Below, in pieces: positions 18,272-29,688 of a stretch of 64,000 nt of DNA. The DNA is from Nocardioides astragali (GTDB lineage: Bacteria > Actinomycetota > Actinomycetes > Propionibacteriales > Nocardioidaceae). Where the stretch lies: positions 372,001 through 436,000 of the forward strand of contig NZ_JAFMZM010000002.1 in the NCBI RefSeq assembly GCF_024436375.1. Direction: 5' to 3'. Position 1 is the first letter of the stretch, and every line of letters starts with the position of its first letter. The translations under genes and the position numbers were made by a program. The notes under the pieces are model-generated. The model made no database searches, was not told the DNA's origin, and saw only the letters and a list, made by a program, of their open reading frames with translations.

Positions 18272-19708
18272 ATGACGGACTCCCTCATCAGCAGTGCGTA
18301 CTCACAGGCTCTCGAGGTCATCGCCTCCGTGGAGCCGCGGATCGCGGAGGCCACCCGCCAGGAGCTCACCGACCAGCGGGGCTCGCTCAAGCTGATCGCG
18401 TCGGAGAACTACGCCTCGCCCGCGGTCCTGCTGACCATGGGCACCTGGTTCAGTGACAAGTACGCCGAGGGGACCGTCGGTCACCGGTTCTACGCCGGCT
18501 GCCAGAACGTCGACACGGTGGAGGCGCTGGCCGCCGAGCACGCCCGAGAGCTCTTCGGCGCGCCGTATGCCTACGTCCAGCCGCACTCCGGCATCGACGC
18601 CAACCTCGTCGCCTTCTGGTCGATCCTGGCCAACCGGGTGGAGACCCCCTACCTGCAGAAGATGCAGGCCAAGAACGTCAACGAGCTCACCGAGGCCGAC
18701 TGGGAGACGCTGCGCCACGAGTTCGGCAACCAGCGGCTGCTCGGCATGTCGCTCGACGCCGGCGGCCACCTCACGCACGGCTTCCGTCCCAACATCAGCG
18801 GCAAGATGTTCCACCAGCAGCAGTACGGCACCGACCCGGAGACCGGCCTGCTCGACTACGACCTCGTGGCCGCCAAGGCCCGCGAGTTCAAGCCGCTCGT
18901 GCTGGTGGCCGGCTACTCCGCCTACCCGCGCCGCGTGAACTTCGCCAGGATGCGCGAGATCGCCGACGAGGTCGGCGCCGTGCTGATGGTGGACATGGCG
19001 CACTTCGCCGGCCTGGTGGCCGGCAAGGTGTTCACCGGCGAGGAGGACCCCGTGCCCTTCGCACACATCACCACGACCACGACCCACAAGTCGCTGCGCG
19101 GCCCGCGGGGCGGCATGGTGCTGGCGCAGGAGGAGTTCGCGGCCGACGTCGACCGCGGCTGCCCGATGGTGCTGGGCGGCCCGCTGTCGCACGTGATGGC
19201 GGCCAAGGCCGTCGCGCTCGCCGAGGCCCGGACCACCGAGTTCCAGGGCTACGCCCAGCGGGTCGCGGACAACGCCAAGTCCCTGGCCGAGGGCTTCCTG
19301 GCCCGCGGCGCCGACCTCGTCACCGGCGGCACCGACAACCACATCGTGCTGCTCGACGTGTCGTCCTTCGGGCTGACCGGCCGGCAGGCGGAGTCGGCCC
19401 TCCTCGACGCCGGCGTGGTCACCAACCGCAACTCGGTCCCGTCCGACCCCAACGGCGCCTGGTACACCTCCGGCATCCGGCTCGGCACCCCCGCGCTCAC
19501 CACCCGCGGCTTCGGCCACGACGAGTTCGACATGGTGGCCGAGCTCATCGTCGACGTGCTCAGCAACACCGAGGCCGGCACGACCAAGGCCGGCGGCCCC
19601 AGCAAGGCGTCGTACACGCTGGGCGACGGAGTCGCCGACCGCGTCACCTCGCGGTCGGCGGAGATGCTCGACAAGCACCCGCTCTACCCCGGGCTCGTCC
19701 TGTCCTGA
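18272..19708 (+). CDS. glyA: Serine hydroxymethyltransferase
   Basis: 478 residues. [55 protein letters not shown] and [18 protein letters not shown] (PLP Lys in the THKS block) are the SHMT signatures. It interconverts serine and glycine using tetrahydrofolate, supplying one-carbon units. There is a family-unusual insert around [23 protein letters not shown], seen in an actinobacterial glyA subgroup. ATG 18272 is likely leaderless or very short-leadered. Confidence 0.97.
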   Translation: MTDSLISSAYSQALEVIASVEPRIAEATRQELTDQRGSLKLIASENYASPAVLLTMGTWFSDKYAEGTVGHRFYAGCQNVDTVEALAAEHARELFGAPYAYVQPHSGIDANLVAFWSILANRVETPYLQKMQAKNVNELTEADWETLRHEFGNQRLLGMSLDAGGHLTHGFRPNISGKMFHQQQYGTDPETGLLDYDLVAAKAREFKPLVLVAGYSAYPRRVNFARMREIADEVGAVLMVDMAHFAGLVAGKVFTGEEDPVPFAHITTTTTHKSLRGPRGGMVLAQEEFAADVDRGCPMVLGGPLSHVMAAKAVALAEARTTEFQGYAQRVADNAKSLAEGFLARGADLVTGGTDNHIVLLDVSSFGLTGRQAESALLDAGVVTNRNSVPSDPNGAWYTSGIRLGTPALTTRGFGHDEFDMVAELIVDVLSNTEAGTTKAGGPSKASYTLGDGVADRVTSRSAEMLDKHPLYPGLVLS

Positions 19709-19776
19709 GCCCGTCAGGCGTCAACACGCCAGCACGTGCGCGACGAAACGGACCCAACGAGGGGCTGCCCACTGAC

Positions 19777-20661
19777 TCAGGCGGGAGCATCCGCCCGGCG
19801 TGCGCGTTGCGTCCGCTCGACTGCCGATGTCAGAACCGAGCGCACCCAATCCTGGTCGTGCATGACGTCCTCCCAGGCGAAGCGCAGCACTGTCCAGCCG
19901 TTGACCACCAGCAGGTCGTAGCGTCGGGCGTCGCGTCGCAGTGCTGCACGGTCGCCGTGCCACTCGAAGGAGTCGGCCTCGAGCACGATCTTGAGGTGGC
20001 GATCCACCAGGTCAGGGCGTACGTCGAGATCGAGCGCACCGCGAACACGCACCTGCGGCTCCACCCTGAGTCCGGCAACGTCGATCGCGATCGCGCGCAG
20101 GACCGACTCGAACGGGTTCGCAGCGCGCGGATCCGCGTGCGCGGCGACACGTCGCAGACGCGCTGACCCTGGGCCCTTGGCAGCCCCCGCCAAGTCGAGC
20201 AGGTCCTGGCGTGGGAAACCATCACGCAGGGCGGAGTCCGCGATCGCCAACGCTTCGTCGAACGGCAGCCGACGTCCGCACATCTCGAGGGTCTTGGACG
20301 CATCGGTAGCCAGGCCCTCGACCTGGTCGTCGCCCAGGTCGGCCCAGATCACCTCCATGCGTGACCGGGTCGCGTCATCGATCCTTCGGTCCTTGGGCAC
20401 CGCGATCTGGGGCACATCTGGCACTGACTTGACCTTCCAGCCGTGGCTGAGCGCGGCAGAGACCAAGCACACGTGCCCCGTGACCTTGAGGGCGAGCTCG
20501 GTGCCCTCGTGGACGCCCGGCACCGCGTACCGACCTCTGTTGACCCGGACGAGCAGGCCGGACGCGACGGCCTCATCGAGGGCTCTTCGCGAGGTGACGT
20601 TGACGAGCAGGCGGCGGGTGGCCACACCGCCGAGGACGGGCATCAGCCGCGAGATCTCCAC
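19777..20661 (-). CDS. AbiEi-like antitoxin domain with DUF559 nuclease fold
   Basis: 294 residues. The N-terminus RRALDEAVASGLLVRVNRGRYAVPG is the winged-helix of AbiEi-type antitoxins. The C-terminus RPDLVDRHLKIVLEADSFEWHGDR... RYDLLVVNGWTVLRFAWEDV is DUF559, a Vsr/PD-(D/E)XK-like fold with D/E-A-D catalytic-type residues. The combination is common in actinobacteria and of unknown function; no AbiEii-type toxin partner gene is adjacent. An internal ATG at 20643 is an alternative start. Confidence 0.8.
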   Translation of the reverse strand: MEISRLMPVLGGVATRRLLVNVTSRRALDEAVASGLLVRVNRGRYAVPGVHEGTELALKVTGHVCLVSAALSHGWKVKSVPDVPQIAVPKDRRIDDATRSRMEVIWADLGDDQVEGLATDASKTLEMCGRRLPFDEALAIADSALRDGFPRQDLLDLAGAAKGPGSARLRRVAAHADPRAANPFESVLRAIAIDVAGLRVEPQVRVRGALDLDVRPDLVDRHLKIVLEADSFEWHGDRAALRRDARRYDLLVVNGWTVLRFAWEDVMHDQDWVRSVLTSAVERTQRARRADAPA

Positions 20662-20814
20662 CGCCCGAGCCTCGCCGAGAACGACGTCCGACGTCGGCTC
20701 TCATCCACAGGCCGTGGGGCGGACCGAACGAGTGCCACGCCGCCTGGCGGCGCCTGCGAGTCGTTCGTCGTGGTCCGTTGGGTCCGACCGACGGCGCGTC
20801 CCGAGGGGACCCGC

Positions 20815-22002
20815 TCAGGTGAGCGAGCGGTAGAGCTCCAGCGTCCGCTCGGCGATCGTCCCCCAGCTGAAGGACTCCTCCGCGCGCCGACGCCCGGCGA
20901 CACCGAAGGCGCGGGCGCGGTCGGGGTCGCTGACCGCGTCGGTGAGGGCGGCGCCGAGGTCGGCGACGTACGCCTCGGGGTCGAGCGGGGTGCCGGTGCC
21001 GTCGGTGGCCTGCTCGATCGGCACCAGCCAGCCGGTCTCCCCGTGCACGACCACCTCCGGGATGCCGCCCGTGGCGGTCGCGACGACGGCGGTCTCGCAC
21101 GCCATCGCCTCGAGGTTGACGATGCCCAGCGGCTCGTAGATCGACGGGCAGGCGAAGACGGTGGCAGCAGTGAGCAGGGCGACCACGTCGGGCCGCGGCA
21201 GCATCTCGGCGATCCAGACGACGCCCGATCGGGTCGCGGCGAGGTCCGCGACGAGGCCGCGTACCTCGGCCTCGATCTCCGGGGTGTCCGGCGCGCCCGC
21301 GCACAGCACGAGCTGGACGTCGGGCGGCAGCGACGCTGCGGCGCGCAGGAAGAGCGGCAGCCCCTTCTGGCGGGTGATCCGGCCGACGAAGATCACGCTG
21401 GGCCGGTCGGGGTCGAGGCCGAGCTCGCGGACCCGGTCGGGGTTGGCCACAGGGGCCCACTGAACGGTGTCGATGCCGTTGTGCACGACGTGCACGCGGG
21501 CGGGATCGACGGCCGGATAGCTGCGGAGGACGTCGTCGCGCATCGCCGCGCTCACCGCGACGATCCCCGCCGCGCCCTCGTACGCCGTCCGCTCCGCCCA
21601 GCTGGACAGGGCGTAGCCACCGCCGAGCTGCTCGGCCTTCCACGGGCGCATCGGCTCGAGCGAGTGGGCGCTGACGACGTGGGGGATGCCGTGCATCAGG
21701 CCGGCGAGGTGCCCGGCCATGTTGGCGTACCAGGTGTGCGAGTGGACGAGGTCGGCGCCCGCGCAGTCGTCGACCATGGCCAGGTCCACGCCCAGCGTGC
21801 GGATCGCCGCATTGGCGCCGGACAGTGCCTCCGGCTCGGCGTACGCCGTCGTGCCGGGCTCCGAGCGCGGGGCCCCGAAGCAGCGCACCCGCGCATCCAT
21901 CTCGGGCAGGACACGCAGTGCGCGGACCAGCTCGGCGACGTGGACGCCGGCTCCTCCGTAGACCTCTGGCGGGTACTCCTTGCTGAGGACGTCGATACGC
22001 AT
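20815..22002 (-). CDS. glgA: Glycogen synthase/GlgM-type glycosyltransferase
   Basis: 395 residues, GT4 family. The start MRIDVLSKEYPPEVYGGAGVHV gives the KxxxPPxxGGAG ADP-glucose loop; FVGRITRQKGLPLFL and ACPSIYEPLGIVNLEAMAC are the nucleotide-sugar motifs with the EPxGxxxLE catalytic pair. Short length (about 390) and position opposite glgC match the actinobacterial enzyme that extends maltose-1-phosphate or glycogen from ADP-glucose (Rv1212c type). TAGGTT lies 7 nt before the ATG, so a leaderless start is possible. Confidence 0.93.
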   Translation of the reverse strand: MRIDVLSKEYPPEVYGGAGVHVAELVRALRVLPEMDARVRCFGAPRSEPGTTAYAEPEALSGANAAIRTLGVDLAMVDDCAGADLVHSHTWYANMAGHLAGLMHGIPHVVSAHSLEPMRPWKAEQLGGGYALSSWAERTAYEGAAGIVAVSAAMRDDVLRSYPAVDPARVHVVHNGIDTVQWAPVANPDRVRELGLDPDRPSVIFVGRITRQKGLPLFLRAAASLPPDVQLVLCAGAPDTPEIEAEVRGLVADLAATRSGVVWIAEMLPRPDVVALLTAATVFACPSIYEPLGIVNLEAMACETAVVATATGGIPEVVVHGETGWLVPIEQATDGTGTPLDPEAYVADLGAALTDAVSDPDRARAFGVAGRRRAEESFSWGTIAERTLELYRSLT

Positions 22003-22040
22003 GGCCCCGAACCTAGGGGTCAGCCAGATGGGATGGAAGG

Positions 22041-22075
22041 TCGACCGCGCCACCGTGGACGGCTAGTTTCATCGC
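22041..22075 (+). promoter_or_regulatory. glgC promoter
   Basis: TCGACC (22041-22046), 17-nt spacer, TAGTTT (22064-22069), then 6 nt to the ATG at 22076. Transcription would start at the A of the ATG, so glgC is predicted leaderless. The 73-nt region is shared with the divergent glgA. Confidence 0.6.
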
Positions 22076-23329
22076 ATGGCCATCACGCCCCCGCGCAAGA
22101 AGGTGCTCGCTGTCGTCCTGGCTGGCGGTGAGGGCAAGCGCCTGATGCCGCTCACCGCCGACCGGGCCAAACCCGCGGTGCCCTTCGGCGGCATCTACCG
22201 ACTCATCGACTTTGCGCTGTCCAACGTCGTCAACTCCGGCTACCTCAAGGTCGTCGTGCTGACGCAGTACAAGTCGCACAGCCTCGACCGCCACGTCACG
22301 ACGACCTGGCGGATGTCCAACCTCCTGGGCAACTACGTCACCCCGGTGCCCGCCCAGCAGCGCGTCGGCAAGCGGTGGTACCTCGGCAGCGCCGACGCGA
22401 TCTATCAGTCACTCAACCTGCTCACCGACGAGCAGCCCGACATCGTGGTCGTGGTCGGCGCGGACCACGTCTACCGGATGGACTTCTCGCAGATGGTCGC
22501 CGACCACGTGCAGTCCGGCGCGGGGTGCACGGTCGCCGCGATCCGCCAGCCGATCGGCCTGGCCGACCAGTTCGGCGTCATCGACGTCGACCCCGCCGAC
22601 CCCCAGCGGATCCGCGCCTTCCTCGAGAAGCCCACCGACCCCGTCGGCCTGCCGGACTCGCCGGACGAGGTGCTGGCGAGCATGGGCAACTACGTCTTCG
22701 ACGCCGACGCCCTGCGCGACGCCGTCACCCGCGATGCCGACATCGAGCAGTCCAAGCACGACATGGGCGGCGACATCGTGCCGTGGTTCGTCGACAAGGC
22801 CGAGTCCGCGGTCTACGACTACAAGGACAATGAGGTCCCCGGCGCGACGGACCGCGACCGGGGCTACTGGCGAGACGTCGGCACCATGAGCTCCTACTAC
22901 GCCGCCCACATGGACCTCGTGTCCCCGCTGCCGGTCTTCAACCTCTACAACCAGGCCTGGCCCATCTACACCAGCTACGGTCCGCACCCGCCGGCCAAGC
23001 TCGTGGAGGGAGCCAGCGGGGCCGGCGTGTCGACCTTCAACTCGATCCTGTCGCCAGGTGTGGTGGTCAGCGGCGGCACGGTCAACCAGTCGGTGCTCTC
23101 GCCCGCCGTCTGGGTCAAGGACGGGGCCGAGGTCTCCGACTCCGTGCTGATGGACGGCGTGCACGTCGGCGAGGGCGCGATCGTGCGCAACGCCATCATC
23201 GACAAGGGCGTGAGGATCCCCCCGGGTGCGCGGATCGGCGTCGACCAGGACGAGGATCGCGCCCGCGGCTTCGTCGTGGACGAGGGGCTCACCGTGCTCG
23301 CCAAGCAGCAGCAGGTCCCCAAGGACTAG
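22076..23329 (+). CDS. glgC: Glucose-1-phosphate adenylyltransferase
   Basis: 417 residues. [30 protein letters not shown] is the nucleotidyltransferase signature; [17 protein letters not shown] and SMGNYVFD follow, and the C-terminal left-handed beta-helix repeats ([21 protein letters not shown]) are intact. It makes ADP-glucose for glycogen and is divergent from glgA. Confidence 0.97.
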   Translation: MAITPPRKKVLAVVLAGGEGKRLMPLTADRAKPAVPFGGIYRLIDFALSNVVNSGYLKVVVLTQYKSHSLDRHVTTTWRMSNLLGNYVTPVPAQQRVGKRWYLGSADAIYQSLNLLTDEQPDIVVVVGADHVYRMDFSQMVADHVQSGAGCTVAAIRQPIGLADQFGVIDVDPADPQRIRAFLEKPTDPVGLPDSPDEVLASMGNYVFDADALRDAVTRDADIEQSKHDMGGDIVPWFVDKAESAVYDYKDNEVPGATDRDRGYWRDVGTMSSYYAAHMDLVSPLPVFNLYNQAWPIYTSYGPHPPAKLVEGASGAGVSTFNSILSPGVVVSGGTVNQSVLSPAVWVKDGAEVSDSVLMDGVHVGEGAIVRNAIIDKGVRIPPGARIGVDQDEDRARGFVVDEGLTVLAKQQQVPKD

Positions 23330-23352
23330 GGAGCTCGGGTCGAGGACGGAGC

Positions 23353-24591
23353 TCAGGACGGAGCGTCCAGCTTCTCACGTCGGCGCACGAGGAACTCGCG
23401 CTCGACGTCGTTGCGGCACGCCGCGATCGCCTGGTCGAACGCCGCCCGCGCGGCGTCCACGTCCCCGGCGCGGGACAGCAGCTCGGCGCGGACGGCCGCG
23501 GGTCGGTGGCTGTCGGGGATCTCGAGCCCCTCGAGCGCAGCGAGGCCGGCGGCCGCGCCGCGGTCCTCCGCCACCGCCACGGCCCGTGCCAGCCGCGCCG
23601 AGGGCGACGGCATGACCTGCAGCAACAGGTCGTACCAGCCGACGATGCGGTCCCAGCGGGTGTCCTCGGTGGTCGGCGCCGTGGCGTGCTCGGCGGCGAT
23701 CCGGGCCTGCACGGCGTACGACGCCGCAAGCGGTGTCAGCGGACCGGCCAGGCTGGGCGCCGCCAGCAACCGGGTCGCCTCGGCGATCTCGTCGTGGTGC
23801 CACCGGGTGCGGTCCTGGTCGGCCAGCAGCACGAGGCGGCCGTCGCGCACCCGGGCGTCGCGCCGGGCGTGCTGGAGGAGCATCAGCGCCAGGAGCGCGA
23901 CGAGTGCCGGCTCGTCGGGACGCAGCCCCAGCACCACCCGGACCAGGCGGATCGCCTCCCCGGACAGGTCGGCGCGCAACAGGTCGGGGCCGGTGCCGGG
24001 GGAGTAGCCCGCGGTGAACGCCAGGTAGGCCGTCTGGGCGACCATGTCGAGGCGCTCCGGGAGGACCGACGCGTCCGGGACCGCGAACGGGATGCCGGCA
24101 CCGACGATCCGCTTCTTGGCGCGAGTGATCCGTGCCGCCATGGTGGGCTCGGGGACCAGGAACAGCCGGGCGATGTCGGCGGTGGGCACGCCGAGGACCA
24201 GGCGCAGGCTGAGGGCGCTGGCCGACTCGGGCGCCAGCGCCGGGTGCGCGCACATGAGCACCAGCCGGAGGACGTCGTCCTCGACCAGGCTGCCGCTGTC
24301 GGCCATGGTGCGCGCGCCTTCCTGGTGGCGTTCGGCGTCGGTGAGGAGGACCGGCAGCCTGCGCCGCGCCACGTCCTCGGTACGCAGCCGGTCGAGCACC
24401 CGCCGTCGCGCGGCGGTGAGCAGCCACGCAGCGGGCTTCTCGGGTGGGCCGTCGACGGGCCACGTGCGGCTGGCGGACTCCACGGCGTCGCCCAGCGCGT
24501 CCTCGACCAGGTCGAGCCGGCGGAACTGCGACACGAGCAGGGCCACGAGGCGGCCCCACTCCTGCTGCACGACCTGCTCGAGATCGTCCAC
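23353..24591 (-). CDS. ECF42-type RNA polymerase sigma factor with C-terminal extension
   Basis: 412 residues, about twice the usual ECF length. Sigma region 2 is in FRRLDLVEDALGDAVESASRTWP, region 4 in LRLVLGVPTADIARLFLVPEPTMAARITRAKKRI. The remaining 200 residues are helical, TPR-like (DUF6596 region). Sigma factors of this group (ECF42) are encoded with DGPF/YCII proteins, as here, directly downstream of two YCII genes. No anti-sigma gene is adjacent. Confidence 0.9.
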   Translation of the reverse strand: MDDLEQVVQQEWGRLVALLVSQFRRLDLVEDALGDAVESASRTWPVDGPPEKPAAWLLTAARRRVLDRLRTEDVARRRLPVLLTDAERHQEGARTMADSGSLVEDDVLRLVLMCAHPALAPESASALSLRLVLGVPTADIARLFLVPEPTMAARITRAKKRIVGAGIPFAVPDASVLPERLDMVAQTAYLAFTAGYSPGTGPDLLRADLSGEAIRLVRVVLGLRPDEPALVALLALMLLQHARRDARVRDGRLVLLADQDRTRWHHDEIAEATRLLAAPSLAGPLTPLAASYAVQARIAAEHATAPTTEDTRWDRIVGWYDLLLQVMPSPSARLARAVAVAEDRGAAAGLAALEGLEIPDSHRPAAVRAELLSRAGDVDAARAAFDQAIAACRNDVEREFLVRRREKLDAPS

Positions 24592-24602
24592 CTCAGCTCC
24601 GC

Positions 24603-24959
24603 TCAGAGCGTCACGTCCACAGTCGGGTGGATCTGGATGTCGTAGGGCGGCAGGACCTGGAGCAGCTCCACGACCACGTCCAGGTCGGGTGCCTCGAGGA
24701 GGTAGAAGCCACCCATGCCCTCGATGACCTCGGCGTAGGGACCGTCGGTCAGCTCGACCTTGCCGTCAGGGGTGCGCATCACGGTCGCGTCGCGGGGGTC
24801 GCTCAGGGCCTCCCCGGCGAGGAGCTCGACGCCCTGACGCTCGCGGCAGGCCCGGTCGAAGGCCTGGAACCGGCCCATCACCTCGACCTGCTCCTCCTCG
24901 GTGTGCGCGGACCACTTCTTGACCGCGCCGTCGCCGATCAGCAGCACGAGGTACTTCAC
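24603..24959 (-). CDS. YCII/DGPF-domain protein
   Basis: 118 residues from GTG 24959: KYLVLLIGDGAVKKWSAHTEEE, then DGPYAEVIEGMGGFYLLEA, the DGPF-like motif of YCII-related proteins of ECF42 loci. They share a ferredoxin-like fold and may be substrates or sensors for the sigma factor. It overlaps the paralogous gene upstream (GTGA) and is 11 nt from the sigma start. Confidence 0.85.
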   Translation of the reverse strand: MKYLVLLIGDGAVKKWSAHTEEEQVEVMGRFQAFDRACRERQGVELLAGEALSDPRDATVMRTPDGKVELTDGPYAEVIEGMGGFYLLEAPDLDVVVELLQVLPPYDIQIHPTVDVTL

Positions 24960-25315
24960 GATGCACGCTCCTCGGGCTGCACACAGCGGCGGACCTCGAC
25001 GGCGTCGCCCGTGGCGGCCAGGATCAGGCAGCAGTCCACCAGGTCGTCGAGGTCGTCCGACTCCACGAGGTAGAACCCGCCCACCTGCTCCCGCGTCTCG
25101 GCCCAGGGGCCTTCCGTGACGGTGGTCGCGTTCGGGGCGAGGGAGCGGGCCTCCGACGCGCGGTGCAGCTCGGCGCCGCCGGTGATCCGGTGACCCCGTT
25201 CGACCAGCTGTGCGGAGAACTTCTCGTGGGCGCCGTAGCCCGCGCGGCGCTCCTCCTCGGTGAGGTCCCACCAACGTTCGGCGTCACCCATCAGCAGCAC
25301 GACGTACTCGGTCAT
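24956..25315 (-). CDS. YCII/DGPF-domain protein, paralogue
   Basis: 119 residues: TEYVVLLMGDAERWWDLTEEE, EGPWAETREQVGGFYLVESDDL. It is the tandem partner of the next gene and about as similar to it as family members usually are. A good Shine-Dalgarno (GAAGGAGA) precedes ATG 25315. It heads the three-gene unit with the sigma gene. Confidence 0.85.
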   Translation of the reverse strand: MTEYVVLLMGDAERWWDLTEEERRAGYGAHEKFSAQLVERGHRITGGAELHRASEARSLAPNATTVTEGPWAETREQVGGFYLVESDDLDDLVDCCLILAATGDAVEVRRCVQPEERAS

Positions 25316-25501
25316 CTCGGTCTCCTTCGCTGTGTCGATCTCATGTCTCGATCTCACTGGGCCATGCGGCGGAACGCTGGCAGGCCGCAGGCTGCGACCT
25401 CACCACTGTGACGGACGAACCCTGCCGGATTCGACAACCCGGGTGCCGCGTCCGTGGAACCCGTCTCGACGGCGCCGGACCGGGGCCACCAAGATGAGGG
25501 C

Positions 25502-27125
<1,624 letters not shown>

Positions 27126-27145
<20 letters not shown>

Positions 27146-27479
27146 GGAAGTACTGCTCGCCGCTCTTCTGCGCCGGCACGGTCACCGGACCCGCCTCGAT
27201 CGGCCCCGTCCCGACACCGCCGCCGTGGTGGCGAGGCCGGGTGTCCATGAGGTCGTCGCCCTCCACCTCGGCGCGCGAGAACCGCACGGCGACGACGGAG
27301 TCGAGCCGCACGAGGCACTGGTCCTGGCCGTCGTCGATCACGGCCCCGAGGCCGTCGCACCCGAGGACGCGGCCGCGGAGCCAGCTTCCCTGGACGAGCA
27401 CGTGCACCTCGGCGCCCGTGTCCTCGGCGCGCCGAAGCAGCGTCCCCACGCTGAACATCGTGCTGGACATCTTCGTCAT
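27126..27479 (-). CDS. Sm/Hfq-like small protein, copy A
   Basis: 117 residues. VHVLVQGSWLRGRVLGCDGLGAVIDDGQ followed by LVRLDSVVAVRFS follows the Sm1/Sm2 layout (V.G..L.G.V...D...V.L then a short I/V-V strand) in the same spacing as Hfq. The C-terminal 40 residues are an acidic then basic tail. It is a clear paralogue of the gene 140 nt away. SD GGGGGG lies 6 nt before ATG 27479; TACGTT is a possible -10. Confidence 0.7.
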
Positions 27480-27620
27480 CGGTTACCCCCCACGAGGAAT
27501 GTTGATGACGCCGAACGTAGGCCGGGTCGCGACCCGCGTCCGCGGATGAGCCGAGCGTCCGGTCGCCCTACGACGAACCTTGACCGAAGGTGCCCAGTTG
27601 GGACGCCCGGTGTGGACCGG

Positions 27621-27923
27621 TCAGGCCCCGACGGGCCCGGCCTCGATGGGGTCGCGGCGCCGGTGGGGGTGGGTGCGGGCATCCTCGTCAGGGTCCGGGT
27701 CGTCGATGTCCGTCCGCGAGAAGCACACCGCGACCACCGCCTCGAGGCGCGCCAGCACCTGCTGGCCCTGGCCGTCGTCGAGCACCACGCCCATGCCGTC
27801 GGCCCCGACGACGCGACCGTCGAGCCAGGTCCCCTGGACGAGGACGCGGACGGGTGCGCCGGCGTCCTGCGCGTGCCTGAGCAGGGTGCCGACGGTGAAC
27901 ATCGTGCTGGACTTGTTGGACAT
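27621..27923 (-). CDS. Sm/Hfq-like small protein, copy B
   Basis: 100 residues: SSTMFTVGTLLRHAQDAG, then VRVLVQGTWLDGRVVGADGMGVVLDDGQ and LARLEAVVAVCFS, closely parallel to copy A, then a Asp/His/Arg-rich tail. The N-terminal STMF(S/T)VGTLLR block and the GGGGG-rich ribosome site are shared, so the two arose by tandem duplication. An RNA-binding role is an inference from the Sm-like spacing. Confidence 0.7.
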   Translation of the reverse strand: MSNKSSTMFTVGTLLRHAQDAGAPVRVLVQGTWLDGRVVGADGMGVVLDDGQGQQVLARLEAVVAVCFSRTDIDDPDPDEDARTHPHRRRDPIEAGPVGA

Positions 27924-27998
27924 GATTTCCCCCGTGGGTCCCGACCACGCTAAGCGCCGCGCGGCCGCGGCGTGGGGAGTTCGGTAAAGACGCCCGGC

Positions 27999-29663
27999 TC
28001 AGAGGTGCGGGGTGGCCCGGTCCACGACCTCGCGCAGCGATCCGCTGGTCAGCATCCCGAACGTGCCGCCGTACGACGTGCCGAACCGGCTGCCGCAGAA
28101 CGCGTCGGCGACGTCCGCGGGGGCGAACCGCACGAGCAGCGATCCCTGCAGGCACGCGGCCATCTGTCCGGCCAGGCGACGGGCGCCGGACTCGAGCGCC
28201 GCGAGGTCGCCGAGCAGGGCGAGCGTGTCGTCGACCGCCCGGTCGAGACGGCTGTCGGACCCGCGGGCGGCGCCGACCTCGGTGATCCAGGCCTGCAGCA
28301 CCTCGGGCTCACGGCCCAGCGCGCGCAGCACGTCGAGCGCGTTGACGTTGCCGGAGCCCTCCCAGATCGAGTTCAGCGGGGACTCGCGGAACATCAGGGG
28401 AAGGCCGGACTCCTCCACGTAGCCGTTTCCGCCCAGGCACTCGAGCGCCTCGGCCACCATCGCCGGAGTGCGCTTGCAGACCCAGAACTTCGCGAGCGGG
28501 AGGGCGATGCGTCGCAGAGCCGCCTCGTGCGGGTCGCCGGGACGGTCGACGGCCGCCGCCAGGCGCATCGCCAGGGCGGTGGCGGCCTCGGACTCGACCG
28601 CGAGGTCCGCCACGACGTTCTGCATCAGGGGTTTGTCGACGAGCAGGCCGCCGAAGGCGGAGCGGTGGGCGACGTGCCACGACGCCTCGGCCAGCGCGTG
28701 CCGCATCAGGGCGGCGGATCCGAGGACGCAGTCCAGCCGCGTCGCGGCCACCATCTCGATGATCGTCCGCACCCCGCGGCCCTCCTCACCGAGGCGCTGG
28801 GCGAGGGTGCCGTCGAGCTCGATCTCGCTGGACGCGTTGGAGCGGTTGCCCAGCTTGTCCTTGAGGCGGACCACGTCGAGCCGGTTGCGGGTGCCGTCCG
28901 CCAGCACGCGTGGCACCAGGAAGCACGTCAGGCCACCAGGGGCCTGGGCGAGCACCAGGAACAGGTCGTTCATCGGGGCAGAGGTGAACCACTTGTGGCC
29001 GTGCAGGGTGTACCAGCCGTCCTCGGCCGTGGGCACCGCACGCGTCTGGTTGGCCCGCACGTCCGAGCCGCCCTGCTTCTCGGTCATCCCCATGCCCGCC
29101 AGCGCGCCCGACTTCTCCGACGCCGCGCGGACGCCCGGGTCGTAGGACCTGGCCGCCAGCAGCGGTGTCCACTCCCGGGCGATCGCGTCGTCGACCCGCA
29201 GCGCCGGCACAGCGGCGTACGTCATCGAGATCGGGCAGCCGTGGCCGGGCTCGGTCTGCCCCCACGCGAAGAACCCGGCCGCGCGGCGCAGGTGTGCGTG
29301 CGGGTCGCCCCGGTCCTGCTGCTCCCACGGAGCGGCCTGCAGGCCGTGGCCCACCGCCCGCTCCATCAGCCAGTGCCACGAGGGATGGAACTCCACCTCG
29401 TCGATGCGGTTGCCCCAGCGGTCGTACGACGTGAGTCGGGGGTGGTGCCGGTTGGCGAGCATGCCGTGCTCGCGGGCCTCCGCGGTGCCGGCCTCGGCGC
29501 CCAGGGGAGCCAGCTCGCCGACGAGCTCGGGCGACCCGTGGCGCGCGAGCGCCTCGGTCAGGGCGTGGTCGGAGGTGACCACGTTGTGGCCCACCAGGGC
29601 GGGCGCCTGGTTGGGGGCAGCGCGTCGCCCGGCACCGGGAACCGAGAGGTCGAGGTCCGTCAT
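27999..29663 (-). CDS. AidB-like acyl-CoA dehydrogenase
   Basis: 554 residues. GMGMTEKQGGSDVRANQT and LHGHKWFTSAPMNDLFLV are the AidB versions of the acyl-CoA dehydrogenase FAD/substrate blocks; ECLGGNGYVEESGLPLMFRE and NSIWEGSGNVNALDVLRAL are the C-terminal signatures. E. coli AidB binds DNA and flavin and is induced by alkylation; here the role may be the same. TACGGT lies 7 nt before the ATG at 29663. Confidence 0.9.
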   Translation of the reverse strand: MTDLDLSVPGAGRRAAPNQAPALVGHNVVTSDHALTEALARHGSPELVGELAPLGAEAGTAEAREHGMLANRHHPRLTSYDRWGNRIDEVEFHPSWHWLMERAVGHGLQAAPWEQQDRGDPHAHLRRAAGFFAWGQTEPGHGCPISMTYAAVPALRVDDAIAREWTPLLAARSYDPGVRAASEKSGALAGMGMTEKQGGSDVRANQTRAVPTAEDGWYTLHGHKWFTSAPMNDLFLVLAQAPGGLTCFLVPRVLADGTRNRLDVVRLKDKLGNRSNASSEIELDGTLAQRLGEEGRGVRTIIEMVAATRLDCVLGSAALMRHALAEASWHVAHRSAFGGLLVDKPLMQNVVADLAVESEAATALAMRLAAAVDRPGDPHEAALRRIALPLAKFWVCKRTPAMVAEALECLGGNGYVEESGLPLMFRESPLNSIWEGSGNVNALDVLRALGREPEVLQAWITEVGAARGSDSRLDRAVDDTLALLGDLAALESGARRLAGQMAACLQGSLLVRFAPADVADAFCGSRFGTSYGGTFGMLTSGSLREVVDRATPHL

Positions 29664-29688
29664 GGGCCCCACCGTAGGGGTTTGAAGG

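Noticed and set aside
24375..24559. Alternate minus frame over the ECF42 gene
   Set aside because: Shadow frame, Arg/Pro-rich.
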